Of a stretch of DNA of 64,000 nucleotides, positions 44,180-55,690 are shown in pieces. The translations under genes and the position numbers were made by a program. The stretch lies in the NCBI GenBank assembly GCA_039090855.1, contig CM077027.1:104817187-104881186 (forward strand), given 5' to 3'. Positions within the stretch are counted from its first letter, which is position 1. Each line of letters starts with the position of its first letter. The DNA is from Macrothele yani. Taxonomy: Eukaryota > Arthropoda > Arachnida > Araneae > Macrothelidae. The notes below the pieces were generated by a model. It was given only the letters and a program-made list of their open reading frames with translations, ran no database searches and was not told the origin of the DNA.

Positions 44180-45005
44180 CCCCTTAACCCTTTAACGACC
44201 ATGACCCCAAAATCTTGTATCACTCTAAATACCATAACGTTCGAAACTGTCTCTTGTTTCACTTCGTTATTTAATAACAACAATAGTGACTGACGGTGAC
44301 TCCTGCTGATCCATTGTAGATCGAGAAAATTTGAAGACACTCATTCGAGACAGGCGTTTTGGGCGGCTATGGCAGTTTGTAGGTACGGGCGTCTCGAGCG
44401 TTATGATCGTTAAAGAGTTAAGCGGCCGATGTACCAGAAACAAATGATGCCCCCACTTTCTACGCTCCGCAAAAACGAAATGTTCACATAGCGGTCGGGT
44501 TTTAGGAAAGCTATGGCAAAAAATTACTTTCCCGCTCTCATCTCAATAATTCTGATCTCAAACCTGTTACAACCAACCATCACCAATGCCCTTCGTAGAT
44601 AGAATCCTTGGTTATACGTGGTCCTTTGTAGTCCTTTGGTTCATGATCCAAGGAATGATGGGGATGGGCAAGTACCTCTGACACGAACATCATGTCACTG
44701 GGACGAAACAAAGGACTCAAACATCTCTCTCATTTCTTAGGATCTTAGCTGTTATCACAGCCTTTTCATTAGGTTATCAGTCCGTATAAATTAATGCCAA
44801 TCATCCCCACAAATAACCACTTTGAATAAGAAAGCTAAGGGGAAAGCAACGCTTTCTGATGCGCAGGTTCACTCCAAATCGCATTCAGCCCTTATATTAG
44901 ACAGTCAATGTATTCGTTCGATCGAGATGATATCAGCCAACAATTAACTCGGTTGCAATGGGTTAACTCTAACCCCGAGTTAACTCGTTGCAGGCGGGTA
45001 AAGGG
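44180..45005. mobile_element. piggyBac-like MITE, family P1, copy b, with nested P2
   Basis: Diverged copy of 29542-30101. Its left end CCCCTTAA is separated from the rest (GCGGCCGATGTACC) by a P2 MITE inserted at the TTAA inside its own terminus. The right end is GTAAAGGG. Flanks TTAT on both sides (44176-44179, 45006-45009) form a 4-bp target duplication. Confidence 0.82.
44188..44417. mobile_element. TTAA MITE, family P2, copy b (nested)
   Basis: Second P2 copy, with ends CCCTTTAACGACCAT and, inverted, CTCTTTAACGATCAT. It is flanked by TTAA at 44184-44187 and 44418-44421. Nested in P1 copy b. Confidence 0.88.
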
Positions 45006-45009
45006 TTAT

Positions 45010-45521
45010 CGAACTCCGGAAGATATTTTGTTTTTCCCTTTGCGTTCAGCACTTCTGAAAAGCAGCAGTCTTAGATAGTTGTCTGGATCCCGTGGTGGTG
45101 CACATGACCCTATATTTTGCCTGTACGTTGCGTCAGGGACGTTTACGTACATCTCCATAAATGTTTCTAATTCAGTGACCGGTGTGTGTTTGAATAGGTG
45201 GAAGCTAGGAGAATAAAATAAAGTTTTTACCAAGATTTGTTTTTGTCGCGCTCTAATGGAAATCTCAAAATGAGCAAACGAAAGGAGAATCTAACACGTC
45301 TTTGAGTGAGGGACCATTCGTGAACAATTCGTCCACAACGAACAACTCTTCACCGTGAATGGTTCCTTTCCGCTAATGTGAATGATAATTCAATTCCCAT
45401 TACTGCGACACACTGAAGTCCTAGAACATTGAAATTTCTTCCTCCATCATGAATTTAGAAACGAATGTTGCTTTGTCTGAGCATCAGTGATCGGACTAGG
45501 GGGCGAGATTTAAACTGTAGT
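45010..45521. other. No gene recognised
   Basis: Spacer between the P1 MITE and an RTE fragment; nothing recognised. Confidence 0.5.
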
Positions 45522-45530
45522 ATCTGTTCC

Positions 45531-46157
45531 AAGAAATGAAGATTTATCGATTGATGGAGAAAAGCTGGAGATAACAGACACGTACATTTATCTTGGACAG
45601 CAGATATCAAGTGAGGGTCACATTGATGAAGAAATTAATCGGCGTACAAAACTTGCCTGGAGAGCTTTTGGAAGAAACAGCGTAATTTGTCTTAAAAGAA
45701 AAGTGTTTGATCAATGCATCCTTCCAGTGCTTACGTATGGTGCAGAGACGTGGACCTTAACTAAAAGAGACATACAAAGGCTGCAGACAACTCAAAGTAG
45801 CATGGAGAGGTGCATGCTTGGTGTAACCAGGAGAGATAAGAAGAGGAACTCGTGGATCCGAAAAATGACAAGAGTGGAAGATATCATGATCAGAGTTAAA
45901 TCCCTGAAATGGCAATGGGCTGGACATACTGCCAGAAGGACAGACCATCGATGGACAGCCAAAATTTTAGATTGGATTCCAAGGGACAGGAAAAGACCCA
46001 GAAGAAGACCACATGGAAGATGGGTGGATGAAATTCGAAAGTATGCGGGAGTGACATGGAGGAGACTGGCACAAGACCGACCGTTGTGGAGGAAACTTGG
46101 GGAGACCTTCGTCCAGCAGTGGATTGATAATGATTGACAATGATGATGATGATGATG
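45531..46157 (+). mobile_element. RTE LINE, 5'-truncated insertion
   Basis: Contains the C-terminal reverse transcriptase region open to the natural stop at 46135-46137: YLGQQISSEGHID, VLTYGAETWTLTKRD and RDRKRPRRRPHG are all intact. A (GAT)n tail follows. A 9-bp target duplication, ATCTGTTCC, lies at 45522-45530 and 46158-46166. A ~22-bp internal deletion near 45683 keeps the frame. The copy is close to the LINE at 19051, so insertion is fairly recent. Confidence 0.93.
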
Positions 46158-46193
46158 ATCTGTTCCTTGAACTTGAAAAAATGTTAGGATTCG

Positions 46194-46318
46194 CACTGAG
46201 GGTAACAAAAGTGATGTTTACATAACTTTTTACCAAAAGTGTTTACATCACTTTTGTAAACCTCAGTGTGACTCATTTATTCACTGAGGGTAACATCACT
46301 TTTGTTACCCTAAGTGTG
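46194..46318. repeat. Nested short inverted repeats
   Basis: CACTGAGGGTAACAAAAGTG (46194) and CACTGAGGGTAACATCAC (46281) face complements GTTTACATCACTTTTGTAAA (46241) and ATCACTTTTGTTACCCTAAG (46295). Alternative hairpins are therefore possible. It could be a tiny MITE with a copy of itself inside. Confidence 0.75.
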
Positions 46319-46715
46319 TATCCATTTATGGATAGAAAAATGAGAATATTAGTGTTTTTTTTATCTTACATGATAATACTTAAATCTAAGTATTGACAGG
46401 TTTTTTTTATTTGAGCCGTTGTTTTTCCCCCTCTCATGGAAGTCAGCATTTTTTACATTAAAGCTCTAAATAATCTTTTGAATGAATATGAAACGGTGGT
46501 TTCAAACGGGAAGAAAGAAAAAAAAATACAGGGTGATTCAAAATTTCCCGAAATCTATATTTTAAAACGTATTTGCTGTAAAACCATAAAAGATATCAGT
46601 GTATTGCTGCTTGTGGCTGTTGCGTGTGACATTGGGGAACGAGCTGCGCCAAGTGATAGCACCACGTGACACTACGCTTACGCGGGCCCTGGCAAGCAGT
46701 AACGTTCAGTCAGCC

Positions 46716-47755
46716 ATGAGTCTCCCGCAAGAACAGAGAGTCGCTTTGTTAGAAGTTTATTTTGCGGAAAAATCTTAACAACATCGCATCCAGCTCTTTC
46801 AAAGGAAGTTTCCTGATGCTCCTATACCAGGAAAAATAACACTGTATAGCCTTGTAAACAGGTTTCGTGGGACAGGCAGTGTTCAGGATAAGCCTAAAAG
46901 TAGCCGGCCGTCCGTGGTGACGACCACGTTTCTGGAGAAAATTCACGTTTCCCTTAAGCGCTCTTCCCGGAAGTCACTTTGGCGGCTGTCTCAAGAGTTA
47001 GGGGTATCGTATTCAGCCTGCCAAGAGGGCAACTAAACGTCTAAAGCTACGGCCGTACAGAATTCGAGTAGTGCAGGAGCTACGTCTTTTGGACTCGGAA
47101 AGGCGCATTGCCTACTGCCATATGGTTTAAGAGTTTCACGCGCAACAACGTGACTAACCAGCTTAACAACACTTTTTTCAGTGACGAGGCATGGTTTCAT
47201 TTGAATGGGTATGTCAATAACAAAAACACTGGCATATGGGCTGCGGAGAATCCACACGCATTGCATGAGGTTGGACTTCACTGTTCGAAAGTTGAAGTGT
47301 GGTGTACCATGTCTAGATGGCAAATCGTAGGGCCATTTTTTTTTACACAACTGTAAATTCCTCTGTGTATGCAGACATCATCCATCGATTTGTAGCGATG
47401 GTGGAAGAACACGTACGTTACTGTTGGTTTCAACAAGATGGAGCAACGTGCCACACATCAAACGACACAATGGAGACGCTCCGTGAGTTCTTCCACGATC
47501 GATTAATCTCGAAAACTTTGGCCGCTTCGCTCACCAGACTTGAGCCAGACTTTCATTTGGGGGCTATCTGAAAGACACAGTTTACCACAACAACCCTAAG
47601 ACGGTATAGGACTTGCGGAACAATATCATTACAGCCGTGAGGGACATACCAGCCAGCACGCTGAAAAGAGTGTCCGCCAACATGTGTCGCCAGGTGAATT
47701 TCTGTCTTCAACAGAATGGTGGATATTTCAGCATCTATTGTAAACTGGCTTTCAT
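46716..47755 (+). pseudogene. Mariner-like transposase, many frameshifts
   Basis: Starts MSLPQEQRVALLEVYF near 46716. YSLVNRFRGTGSVQDK and SRKSLWRLSQELGVSYSACQ form the HTH region. FSDEAWFHLNGYVNNKN carries the first Asp and WFQQDGATCHTSNDTM the second. The third block has lost the SPDLxPxDF context (RLEPDFHLG). It ends with DLRNNIITAVRDIPAS and RVSANMCRQVNFCLQQNGGY. This layout is that of insect mariner-like DDD transposases with long D-D spacing. Inactive. Confidence 0.88.
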
Positions 47756-47766
47756 TACCTGTAAGT

Positions 47767-48500
47767 CATCATCATCATCACTGTCAGCCATTATCAATCC
47801 ACTGCTGGACGAAGGTCTCCCCAAGTTTCCTCCACAACGGTCTGTCTTGTGCCAGTCCCCTCCATGTCACTAACGCATACTTTCGAATTTCATCCACCCA
47901 TCTTCCATGTGGTCTTCTTCTGGGTCTTTTCCTGTCCCTTGGAATCCAATCTAAAATTTCGGCTGTCCATCGATGGTCTGTCCTTCTGGCAGTATGTCCA
48001 GCCCATTGCCATTTCAGGGATTTAACTCTGATCATGATGTCTTCCACTCTTGTCATTTTTCGGATCCACGAGTTCCTCTTCTTATCTCTCCTGGTTACAC
48101 CAAGCATGCACCTCTCCATGCTACTTTGAGTTGTCTGCAGCCTTTGTATGTCTCTTTTAGTTAAGGTCCACGTCTCTGCACCATACGTAAGCACTGGAAG
48201 GATGCATTGATCAAACACTTTTCTTTTAAGACATAATGGCATATTGCTCTTGAAAATTATGCTGTTTCTACCAAAAGCTCTCCAGGCAAGTTTTGTACGC
48301 CGATTAATTTCTTCATCAATGTGACCCTCACTTGATATCTGCTGTCCAAGATAAACGTACGTGTTTGTTATCTCCAGCTTTTCTCCATCAATCGACAAAT
48401 CTTCATTTCTTGTAAAAGCATTAAACATCACTTTTGTCTTGTGAAAGTTCACTTTTAATCCCACTTCTTTACTCTTGTCAGCAAGTTCCTGGATCATACC
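47767..48500 (-). mobile_element. RTE LINE, 5'-truncated insertion (nested)
   Basis: Reverse-oriented copy of the LINE 3' 730 bp, open from 48497 to the natural stop at about 47784. It keeps IQELADKSKEVGLKVNFHK and the terminal VQQWIDNG. TCATCATCATCATC tail at the left. Target duplication TACCTGTAAGT at 47756-47766 and 48497-48507 overlaps the truncation point. It is inserted in the mariner 3' region. Confidence 0.93.
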
Positions 48501-48780
48501 TGTAAGTAGGAGTATTAATATAACAGAATGTAAAAATAGTTATACATCACTATATTCGTGGTAGAAATATTTGAATTTAGAGTTCGGGGACTTTTGAATC
48601 ACCCTGTAGTATCAATAGAACCCTACCAAGTCTTTATTAACATGGTTAGTTCTTATCATGAGATATCAAAGTTCATGATACATAAAATAAAGATACAGAA
48701 AAGTAATGTCGAGAATTAATAAGTGTCAACCGTTATGTGAATGAGCAATCAACAGTTAGCTGGGAAACAATGGTGAAACT

Positions 48781-48992
48781 CAAAATAGTATAACTATACC
48801 AGTGATCCGAATTTCTTGGCGTAGAATAGAAACCAAAGTTTCCAAGCTTTCGCACATGAACAAGGTGGCTGTTTCAAGGAAGGTAGACAGCAAACTTGAA
48901 AAAGCCATCTGGTTGATATGCGAAAGCTTGGAAACTTTGATTTCTATTCTACGTCAGGAAATTCTGATCATTGGTATAGTTATACTATTTTG
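48781..48992. mobile_element. Foldback MITE, ~77-bp arms
   Basis: Arms 48781-48857 and 48917-48992 are reverse complements with few mismatches (CAAAATAGTATAACTATACC at the ends). They surround a ~59-bp centre with GGTGGCTGTTTCAAGGAAGG. No coding capacity. Flanks give no clear target duplication. Confidence 0.85.
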
Positions 48993-49731
48993 AGTATAAT
49001 TGGTGTAAGTTCCTATTTATTAATTACAATGGTGAAACGTAAGGATAGGAACATTATATGAACGTCATTCATTTGAATGTTGTGCGCGAATCGTATCGCC
49101 ATGCGTTTACTCGTGGAAAATTATTCATTGTGAATGATTGAAGAGCTCCCGTTCTTTTTCGCATTCGCCAAAAAGGGCCGTGTCCTTGAAAGTGCGACAC
49201 TGGGTACCTGCAAAGAATGATTTATTAAAAAGAGTGTAGCGACAACCTGAAGTTGGATCACTCGTGTATGTTTCTTTTGCGTGAATGACGAATCATGAAT
49301 GAACTCCCAACGAAGCAGTGAATTATGCCACCACTAAAGCTTTTAAAATCGTTTTCCTGGAATGTGACCGAAATAAATTTGCTATTAAGGCATTCTAAAC
49401 ATGGCGTCCATTTTTGTCTGTGCCCACGCAAACGGATCACAATTGGTGTGTTATTGAGTCTCATGATAACACACCAATTATGATCCGAATACTACAGAAA
49501 ATTTTTATTCAATAGTTTTTACTTACAATTTATAGAACTTCATTAACAACGATGCAGTCTGATGCGTTGGCTTATTATCACTCGTTCCAGATGGACAAAC
49601 GCCCCTGTAATTGAAAGACTAACAACTTGTTTATGATGTCATCATAGGTGGACCACATTACCGTTTCCCGTGTTTGTTTATCAACGAGAATAGTCAGAGC
49701 CTAAATACATAGAACAGTGGATGTTTGCATA
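48993..49731. other. No gene; one hairpin at 49433-49487
   Basis: No coding region. The hairpin at 49433-49487 has 22-bp arms (CGGATCAYAATTGGTGTGTT) with one mismatch and an 11-base loop. It may be a small palindromic insertion. Confidence 0.6.
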
Positions 49732-49733
49732 TA

Positions 49734-51282
49734 CACTGGCGTGCAAAAATTAAGGACGAGACGGTTTTTCGAATGTAACGTCGTGTAGAAGTGCTCCACA
49801 TCGACTCAAATCATACCATTAGATCCCCAAGATGTAAGAATATGGGACAAGTGAGTAAAACCGTCCAAACAAGGAATCCAAAGGATACAAAGGCACTTTA
49901 TTGAAAAGGTAGCTACGAGCACAACTGGACACAAGACAGAAACGTCCATGTGACAGGCGGCTGCCAAGAAATATCCAGTCTTTAGTAGGGGATATGATCA
50001 CCCCTGACTGCGTTGCAGGATTTCCTACGTCTGTCCATGCTGAGGACGAGGTTGTCAAGGAGCTGTTGAGGCATCGCGGCCCATTCCTCTTGTTGCGCCA
50101 ATCGCAGCTGCGGAATCGTTGCTGATGGCTGGTGATGTGCTGCCAAACGTCTCCCGAGAAGGTCCCACACGTGTTTGATTGGATTTAGGTCCGGGGACCT
50201 TGCGGGCCAATCCATGCGTTGAATATCTTTACTCTCCAACAGCTCTGCGACAGCCACTGTACGATGAGGTGTAGCGTTGTCGTCCATAAAGAGGAACTCA
50301 GGATCCACAGCACCTCTAAACAGACGCACGTGAGGCAGGAGAACCTTGGTACAATAGCGGACATCAGTGACTGAACCTCCTTGGAAGATGTGGAGGGCAG
50401 TACGGCTACCAAGCATGATACCGCCCCAAGCGAGAACTCCGCCACCTCCAAACCGGTCCCTTTCAATGATGTTGGAGATGTGATTGCGTGTTCCCTGCTC
50501 TCTCCAGATGTGTATACGTCCAGAATCGCTCGTCAGACTAAATCGGCTCTCACCTGTAAAGAGAACTCGACCCCATTTCTAATGTGTCCAGATCTTGTGT
50601 TCCTGGCACCACAGAAACCGCCGTCTCCAATGAGCAGGCGTTGATGGCACACACCGTACTGGTCGTCTTGCAAATAGACCACCTTTGTGCAGCCTTCTGG
50701 TCACGGTAAAACGCGATAACGGACGTCCAGTTGTCTGTTGCATATGCCTTGCGATTTCTCCTGCTGTCTGCCGTCTGTCTCTTCTCGCATGTAGGACAAT
50801 ATACCGATCGACCGCCGCCGTGATTGCTCGTGGACGACCACTGCTAAACTCTCGGACAGCTGTTCCTTTCGTTTGAAATGGTCTCCAAGCTCGTGGAACG
50901 ATGCTGTGAGTGATCCCGAACTCCTCGGCCACGCTAGTCACACTTCGACCTTCTTCCAACTTCCCAATGACGCGACCTCGGGTAAAGTCATCCAGATGTC
51001 GTCTACTGGATTGCCTGTTGGCCATGTCACACGGTGGCAGCCACTCGACGTCATTCAAATCGATGTACACCGTGCAATAGCTTTTACCGAATTGCTGAGC
51101 GTACACCATCCGTGTGCTTTATACCCTTCCGATACTCCCCACCCGTCATGCTACATATATACGCATGCCCTACCGTATCGGTCCCTAGTCTATCTCCTGA
51201 GTGGTCTTTCGGTCCGTTCTGCCTGCTAGTTCCGCTGTTATGCTAATTTCTCCTCTTCATCCTTAATTTTCGCACACCATTG
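49734..51282 (-). mobile_element. Tc1-like transposon, complete ends, family T2
   Basis: Terminal inverted repeats CACTGGCGTGCAAAAATTAA and, inverted, CAATGGTGTGCGAAAATTAA are flanked by TA at 49732-49733 and 51283-51284. 1.55 kb, one transposase gene. Related in protein sequence to the Tc1 at 59268. Confidence 0.93.
49982..51025 (-). pseudogene. Tc1-like transposase, catalytic residues mutated
   Basis: Starts MANRQSSRRHLDDFTRGRVI at 51025, chosen over the upstream in-frame ATG at 51109 because family members start here. HTH segments SVTSVAEEFGITHSIVPRAW and SRFTVTRRLHKGGLFARRP. A stop near 50577 follows KIWTH. The first catalytic region reads FTGESRFSL (Asp to Gly). The second is intact (FMDDNATPHRTV). 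The Glu is replaced (NPIKHVWDLLG). It ends VRGDHIPY. Two active-site losses plus a stop make it dead. Confidence 0.93.
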
Positions 51283-51555
51283 TAGTTTTTTGTGTGTTTC
51301 GGGTCACAAAACTAACCAGGTTAGCGATAAGAACGTAATTGTCTTTTCTAGTTACATAACTCAGCGCCCCTATAGTTGTGCTATATCACACATCCAGTCG
51401 GTTTTACTACATAAAATACTACAAATTAGGACTATATTTGAACATCTGCTATTCTGCCTATTTAGACTACACCAGAAAATTCGCATTCTCTTTAGCTACG
51501 AGTACTAGAAACAAACATGCGGCCCACTTACGATGACGTCATAAGGCTTTCAGTT

Positions 51556-51705
51556 ATAGGGGGTGTTGGATGGGAACAGGCTCGAGACCCTGATGAAGCA
51601 TGGGTTATGGGCTTGACAGATGGTGGTGGCTCCGCCACCTCTTTGGAGCCAATATCTCTAAATCTCGGACGGGTGACCGCTTACAGACGTATGAGTTTCT
51701 CCTAG
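51556..51705 (+). mobile_element. Degenerate SINE body, family A-like
   Basis: GAAGCATGGGTTATG, CTCTAAATCTCGGACGGGTG, ACCGCTTA and AGTGATTGTTAAAACC follow the order of the family A body (GGCATGGATG, CCCTAAATTAGGGACGGGCG, ACTGCTTA, GTGGTCGTTAAACC). Head lost. Old copy. Confidence 0.6.
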
Positions 51706-52030
51706 TGATTGTTAAAACCCTATACAGAAAACTGTCGTTTCTGATTTCATTTTAGTGATAATAGATAGTGACTTCCTTGTGGTGGAGAGCAGAGGAGAAA
51801 CATCATATTTATAGTACCACAAAACCAAGTTAATTTTTTGCACCTGTGAAAAATTATTTTTAATATATTAGACATACACTTTCTTTAGCATATTATGAAA
51901 CATTCATACGAGTGCAATACGTAAAGTTTCTTCTGATTCGCTACATCAATCGCGTTACAAAACAAGAGTTATTATTGGAATTAATGAATTGAATTTTACG
52001 TCAACTTCACTTAAAAGCTTCGTGAATTAG
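51706..52030. other. No gene recognised
   Basis: AT-rich lead-in to the higher-order repeat; nothing recognised. Confidence 0.5.
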
Positions 52031-52033
52031 CTT

Positions 52034-53605
52034 CACTTTGATACCCGGATTACTTCAGTCGTTGGTATCGGTGATGAAAATTTTAATTAGGCATTGAATA
52101 TCACTTTCAGCTAATGGTCAGTATTCAAGACAACATAATCCTACTTACTGGGTTCAATTCATGTAATTACGAGTATATACAAGCACATGCAAAGTCCATA
52201 ATCAGTAAGTCGTTCGTAACGCAATACGCTCAATGGAACTCAATCAATGATGTCTCACAATTATATCAATGATGCCTCATAATAATATCAATGATGTCTC
52301 ACACTAATATCAATGATGTCTCATAATAATATCAGTGATGTCTCACACTAATATCAATGATGTCTCACACTAATATCAATGATGTCTCATAATAATATCA
52401 ATGATGTCTCACAATAATATCTGTCCTATTGAGCGTGTCTAACGCAATACGCTCAAAAGAACTCAACCAATGATGTCCCACACTTTGATACCCGGATTAC
52501 TTCAGTCGTTCGTATCGGTGATGAAAATTTTAATTAGGCATTGAATATCACATATGGTCAGTATTCAAGATAACATAGTCCTACTCAATGGGCTCAATTC
52601 CTTTTATTACCAGTATGTACAAGCACATGAAAAGTCCATAATCAATAAGTCGTTCGTAACGCAATACGCTCAATAGAACTCAATCAATGATGTCTCACAA
52701 TTATATCAATGATGCCTCATAATAATATCAATGATGTCTCACACTAATATCAATGATGTCTCATAATAATATCAGTGATGTCTCACACTAATATCAATGA
52801 TGTCTCATAATAATATCAATGATGTCTCACAATAATATCTGTCCTATTGAGCGTGTCTAACGCAATACGCTCAAAAGAACTCAACCAATGATGTCCCACA
52901 CTTTGATACCCGGATTACTTCAGTCATTTGTATTGGTGCTGAAAATTATAATTAGAAATTGAATATCACTTTCAGCTAATGGTCAGTATTCAAGACAACA
53001 TAATTCTACTTACAGGGTTCAATTCATGTAATTACGAGTATATACAATCACATGCAAAGTCCATAATCAGTAAGTCGTTCGTAACGCAATACGCTCAATG
53101 GAACTCAATCAATGATGTCTCACAATTATATCAATGATGCCTCATAATAATATCAATGATGTCTCACACTAATATCAATGATGTCTCATAATAATATCAG
53201 TGATGTCTCACACTAATATCAATGATGTCTCATAATAATATCAATGATGTCTCACAATAATATCTGTCCTATTGAGCGTGTCTAACGCAATACGCTCAAA
53301 AGAACTCAACCAATGATGTCCCACACTTTGATACCCGGATTACTTCAGTCGTTCGTATCGGTGATGAAAATTTTAATTAGGCATTGAATATCACATATGG
53401 TCAGTATTCAGGATAACACAATCGTACGAAAATTTAATTAGACATTGAATATCACTAATGGTCAGAATTCAAAATAACATAGTCCTACTCAATGGGCTCA
53501 ATTCCTTTTATTACCAGTATGTACAAGCACATGAAAAGTCCATAATCAATAAGTCGTTCGTAACGCAATACGCTCAATAGAACTCAATCAATGATGTCTC
53601 ACAGT
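52034..53605. repeat. Higher-order repeat containing a 22-bp minisatellite
   Basis: Units of ~420-445 bp begin with TTTGATACCCGGATTACTTC at about 52037, 52482, 52902 and 53328. Each contains a ~180-bp AT-rich segment and a block of 22-bp repeats (ATCAATGATGTCTCACAMTAAT). The block is bracketed on both sides by AACGCAATACGCTCA (for example 52218 and 52441). The first block has about 10 repeats and later ones about 8; the last unit is truncated. Non-coding. Confidence 0.93.
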
Positions 53606-54540
53606 AAACGTGGACACCTATCGCCCTTTGAATACAATCTTCTCATATCAACATTGCATATTCAAAAATTGCTCATTGAATGTTTGGACTGAACACCAAA
53701 CTCTTATCTCAAAACGTTTAATTTACGCTGCTTGCTCTTTGACCCGCTGTCAGGTTGCCAGCCTCAAACCCATCTGTAGAAACTTTGTGAAGCCAGAAAA
53801 TATTTAAAGAGGAAAATATTAACATAACAATACGATACTCAAGTTAAATTAGAGATACACGCCTGATACTTCTCACCGATCCGCAACATTTGACATTAAA
53901 ATTGCTAAATCAGAATCGGCAATTATTCTGCCTGGACATCAATTTATTGCACCTAAAATAAATTTCTTCTTCATGATTTCTTTCAACTTCAACAAAGGTC
54001 TCCTTTTTTTATTATGTTTTATAAAAAATGAAATCTGATACCCAGGTCTCAATCATCATACGCATGTAAAACCTATTAAAGAATTCAATTTTTAAGTAGA
54101 AGGAATTTCGTTTAACTAACGTCTTTCAGAGATATCTAATATTGTTTCTCTACGGTGAAGATATCTTGAACACCGAATTTACTTTCCACCGGTTTGGGAG
54201 AAAATGTTGGATAAAAACTACTCGACTGTTTTCCTTCGAAATCGAAATCTTATTGACTGACTTTAGTCAAACTATGCACGGGTTTCACTTTTTCTATTGA
54301 AAGTCTGAAGTGTACTAAAACCACGATATACCGTATTAAATGTACGATGAAATGGAAATGAAAAGAACTACTGTTTGAAGAGAAAAGAAACGAAACATAT
54401 AAAAAGCAGTCGTCTATCTTTGATTCTAAAAATAGTTAAATAACTTTTGCTCAATCACTTTCAGAATATATCATTTGTACATATTTGTTCATATCGAGAT
54501 AACATAATTAATTGAATATACATAGTTGTGATGTACTACA
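53606..54540. other. No gene recognised
   Basis: No coding region or repeat recognised between the two satellite arrays. Confidence 0.5.
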
Positions 54541-54591
54541 GAGATGAAGCACGTGCCAAGATGATAAATCTGCAGTGATACATTCCGTCGG

Positions 54592-54658
54592 TGTAGTTAG
54601 TCGGCCAGAGCAACTCACTCCGGAGCGAGGAGACGCTGTTTCAGTCTCCGTCAGCGGG
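54592..54658 (+). other. tRNA-like head flanking satellite (left)
   Basis: TAGTTAGTCGGCCAGAGC resembles a D-arm/box A region and CTCACTCCGGAGCGAGGAG an anticodon-like stem. The box B region (TTTCAGTCTCC) is degraded. The 50 bp upstream (GTACTACAGAGATGAAGCAC) equals the satellite unit start. SINE-like; not a tRNA gene. Confidence 0.55.
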
Positions 54659-54786
54659 AAATTTGTGTTTTCACATTGGCTCCCGAACTTAAAAAGGGAT
54701 CTACTGGTCGTTGGGTTCCTCGAAAAATGTGTGATGTCCTTTCCACAAGGATCGTCTGGAATTAAAGAAAGTTTTTCCTTCGATTA

Positions 54787-55585
54787 AAAAATAAATAAAT
54801 TAAGGGATTAAGGGGTAGATGATGTGACGTACTACAGAAGTGAAGCACATAAAAAAAAAGAAAGAACAAAATTAAGAGGGAGATGATGTGACGTACTACT
54901 GAGGCGAAACACATATAACTTAAAAGAAAGCAAAAATTAAGAGGGAGGTGATGTGATATACTACAGAGGTGAAGCACATAAAAACAAAGAAAACAAATTA
55001 AGAAGGATGTGATGTGATGCACTACGGAGGTGAAGCACATAAAAAAAGAAAGAAAGATTAAGAGGGAGATGATGTGACGTGCTACAGAGGTGAAGCACAT
55101 AAAAAAGGAAGAGCAAAATGAAGAGATAGATGATGTGGCGCAATACAGAGGTGAAGCACATAAAAAAGAAAGAAAAAAATTCAGAGGGAGATGATGTGAC
55201 GTACTACAGGAGTGAAGCACATAAAAAAAGAAAGAAAAATTAAGAGGGAAATGATATGACGTACTACAGGAGTGAAGCACATAAAAAAAGAAAGAAAAAT
55301 TAAGAGGGAGATGATGTGACGTACTACAGAAGAGAATCACATAAAAAGAAAGAAAACAATTAAGAAGGGGATGATATGACGCACTACAGAGGTGAAGCAC
55401 ATAAAAAAAAAAGAAAAAATTAAGAGGGAGATGATGTGACGTACTACAGAGGTGAAGCACATAAAAAAGAAAGAAAAAAAGTAAGAGATAGATGATGTGG
55501 CGTAATACAGAGGTGAAGCACATAAAAAAGAAAGAAAAAATTAAGGGGGAGGTGATGCGACGTACTACAGAGGTGAAGCACGTGT
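54787..55585. repeat. 60-bp satellite array, about 13 units
   Basis: The unit runs GATGATGTGACGTACTACAG, RGGTGAAGCACATAAAAAAR, then an A-rich AAAGAAAAATTAAGAGGGA. GAAGCACAT-type words recur at about 54842, 54904, 54971, 55031, 55091, 55153, 55214, 55273, 55333, 55395, 55455 and 55515. A 253-codon minus-strand frame through it is a by-product of a unit length divisible by three. Confidence 0.93.
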
Positions 55586-55620
55586 CAAGATGACAAATAT
55601 GCAGCGATACATTCCGTCGG

Positions 55621-55690
55621 TGCAGCTTAGTCGGTTAGAGCTACTCCCTCCGGAGAGAGGAGCGCGGGTTCGGTCACCGACAAATTCCTG
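55621..55690 (+). other. tRNA-like head flanking satellite (right)
   Basis: CAGCTTAGTCGGTTAGAGC (box A-like) with CTCCGGAGAGAGGAG and GCGGGTTCGGTC (box B-like). It directly follows the last satellite unit through a shared CATTCCGTCGGTG segment, as on the left flank. It is the better preserved of the pair. Confidence 0.6.

Larger units (their letters stand above)
43690..44420. repeat. ~395-bp tandem duplication
   Basis: 43690-44023 and 44085-44417 repeat the same succession: a Tc1 HTH-coding remnant (ACCTCACCCTTTGACAAAC, TCGTCGCTTCAGC), a CCCTTTAA edge, and a P2 MITE. Identity is high except for scattered changes. A SINE-A remnant at 44029-44080 lies between the two. Confidence 0.88.
46529..48606 (+). 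mobile_element. Mariner-like transposon (CAGGGTGATTC ends), with nested LINE
   Basis: Terminal inverted repeats CAGGGTGATTCAAAATTTCC and, inverted, CAGGGTGATTCAAAAGTCCC are flanked by TA at 46527-46528 and 48607-48608. Excluding the LINE at 47767-48500 it is about 1.3 kb. It lies just downstream of an RTE fragment of the same family as the nested one. Confidence 0.92.

Noticed and set aside
52034..53605. CRISPR-like array of short repeats
   Set aside because: The 22-bp repeats are directly adjacent without unique spacers, and the context is a eukaryotic satellite.
54762..55523. Open frame of 253 codons on the minus strand
   Set aside because: It runs through a 60-bp satellite whose unit length is a multiple of three; the repeated Cys/His/Leu-rich peptide is a by-product of the repeat.
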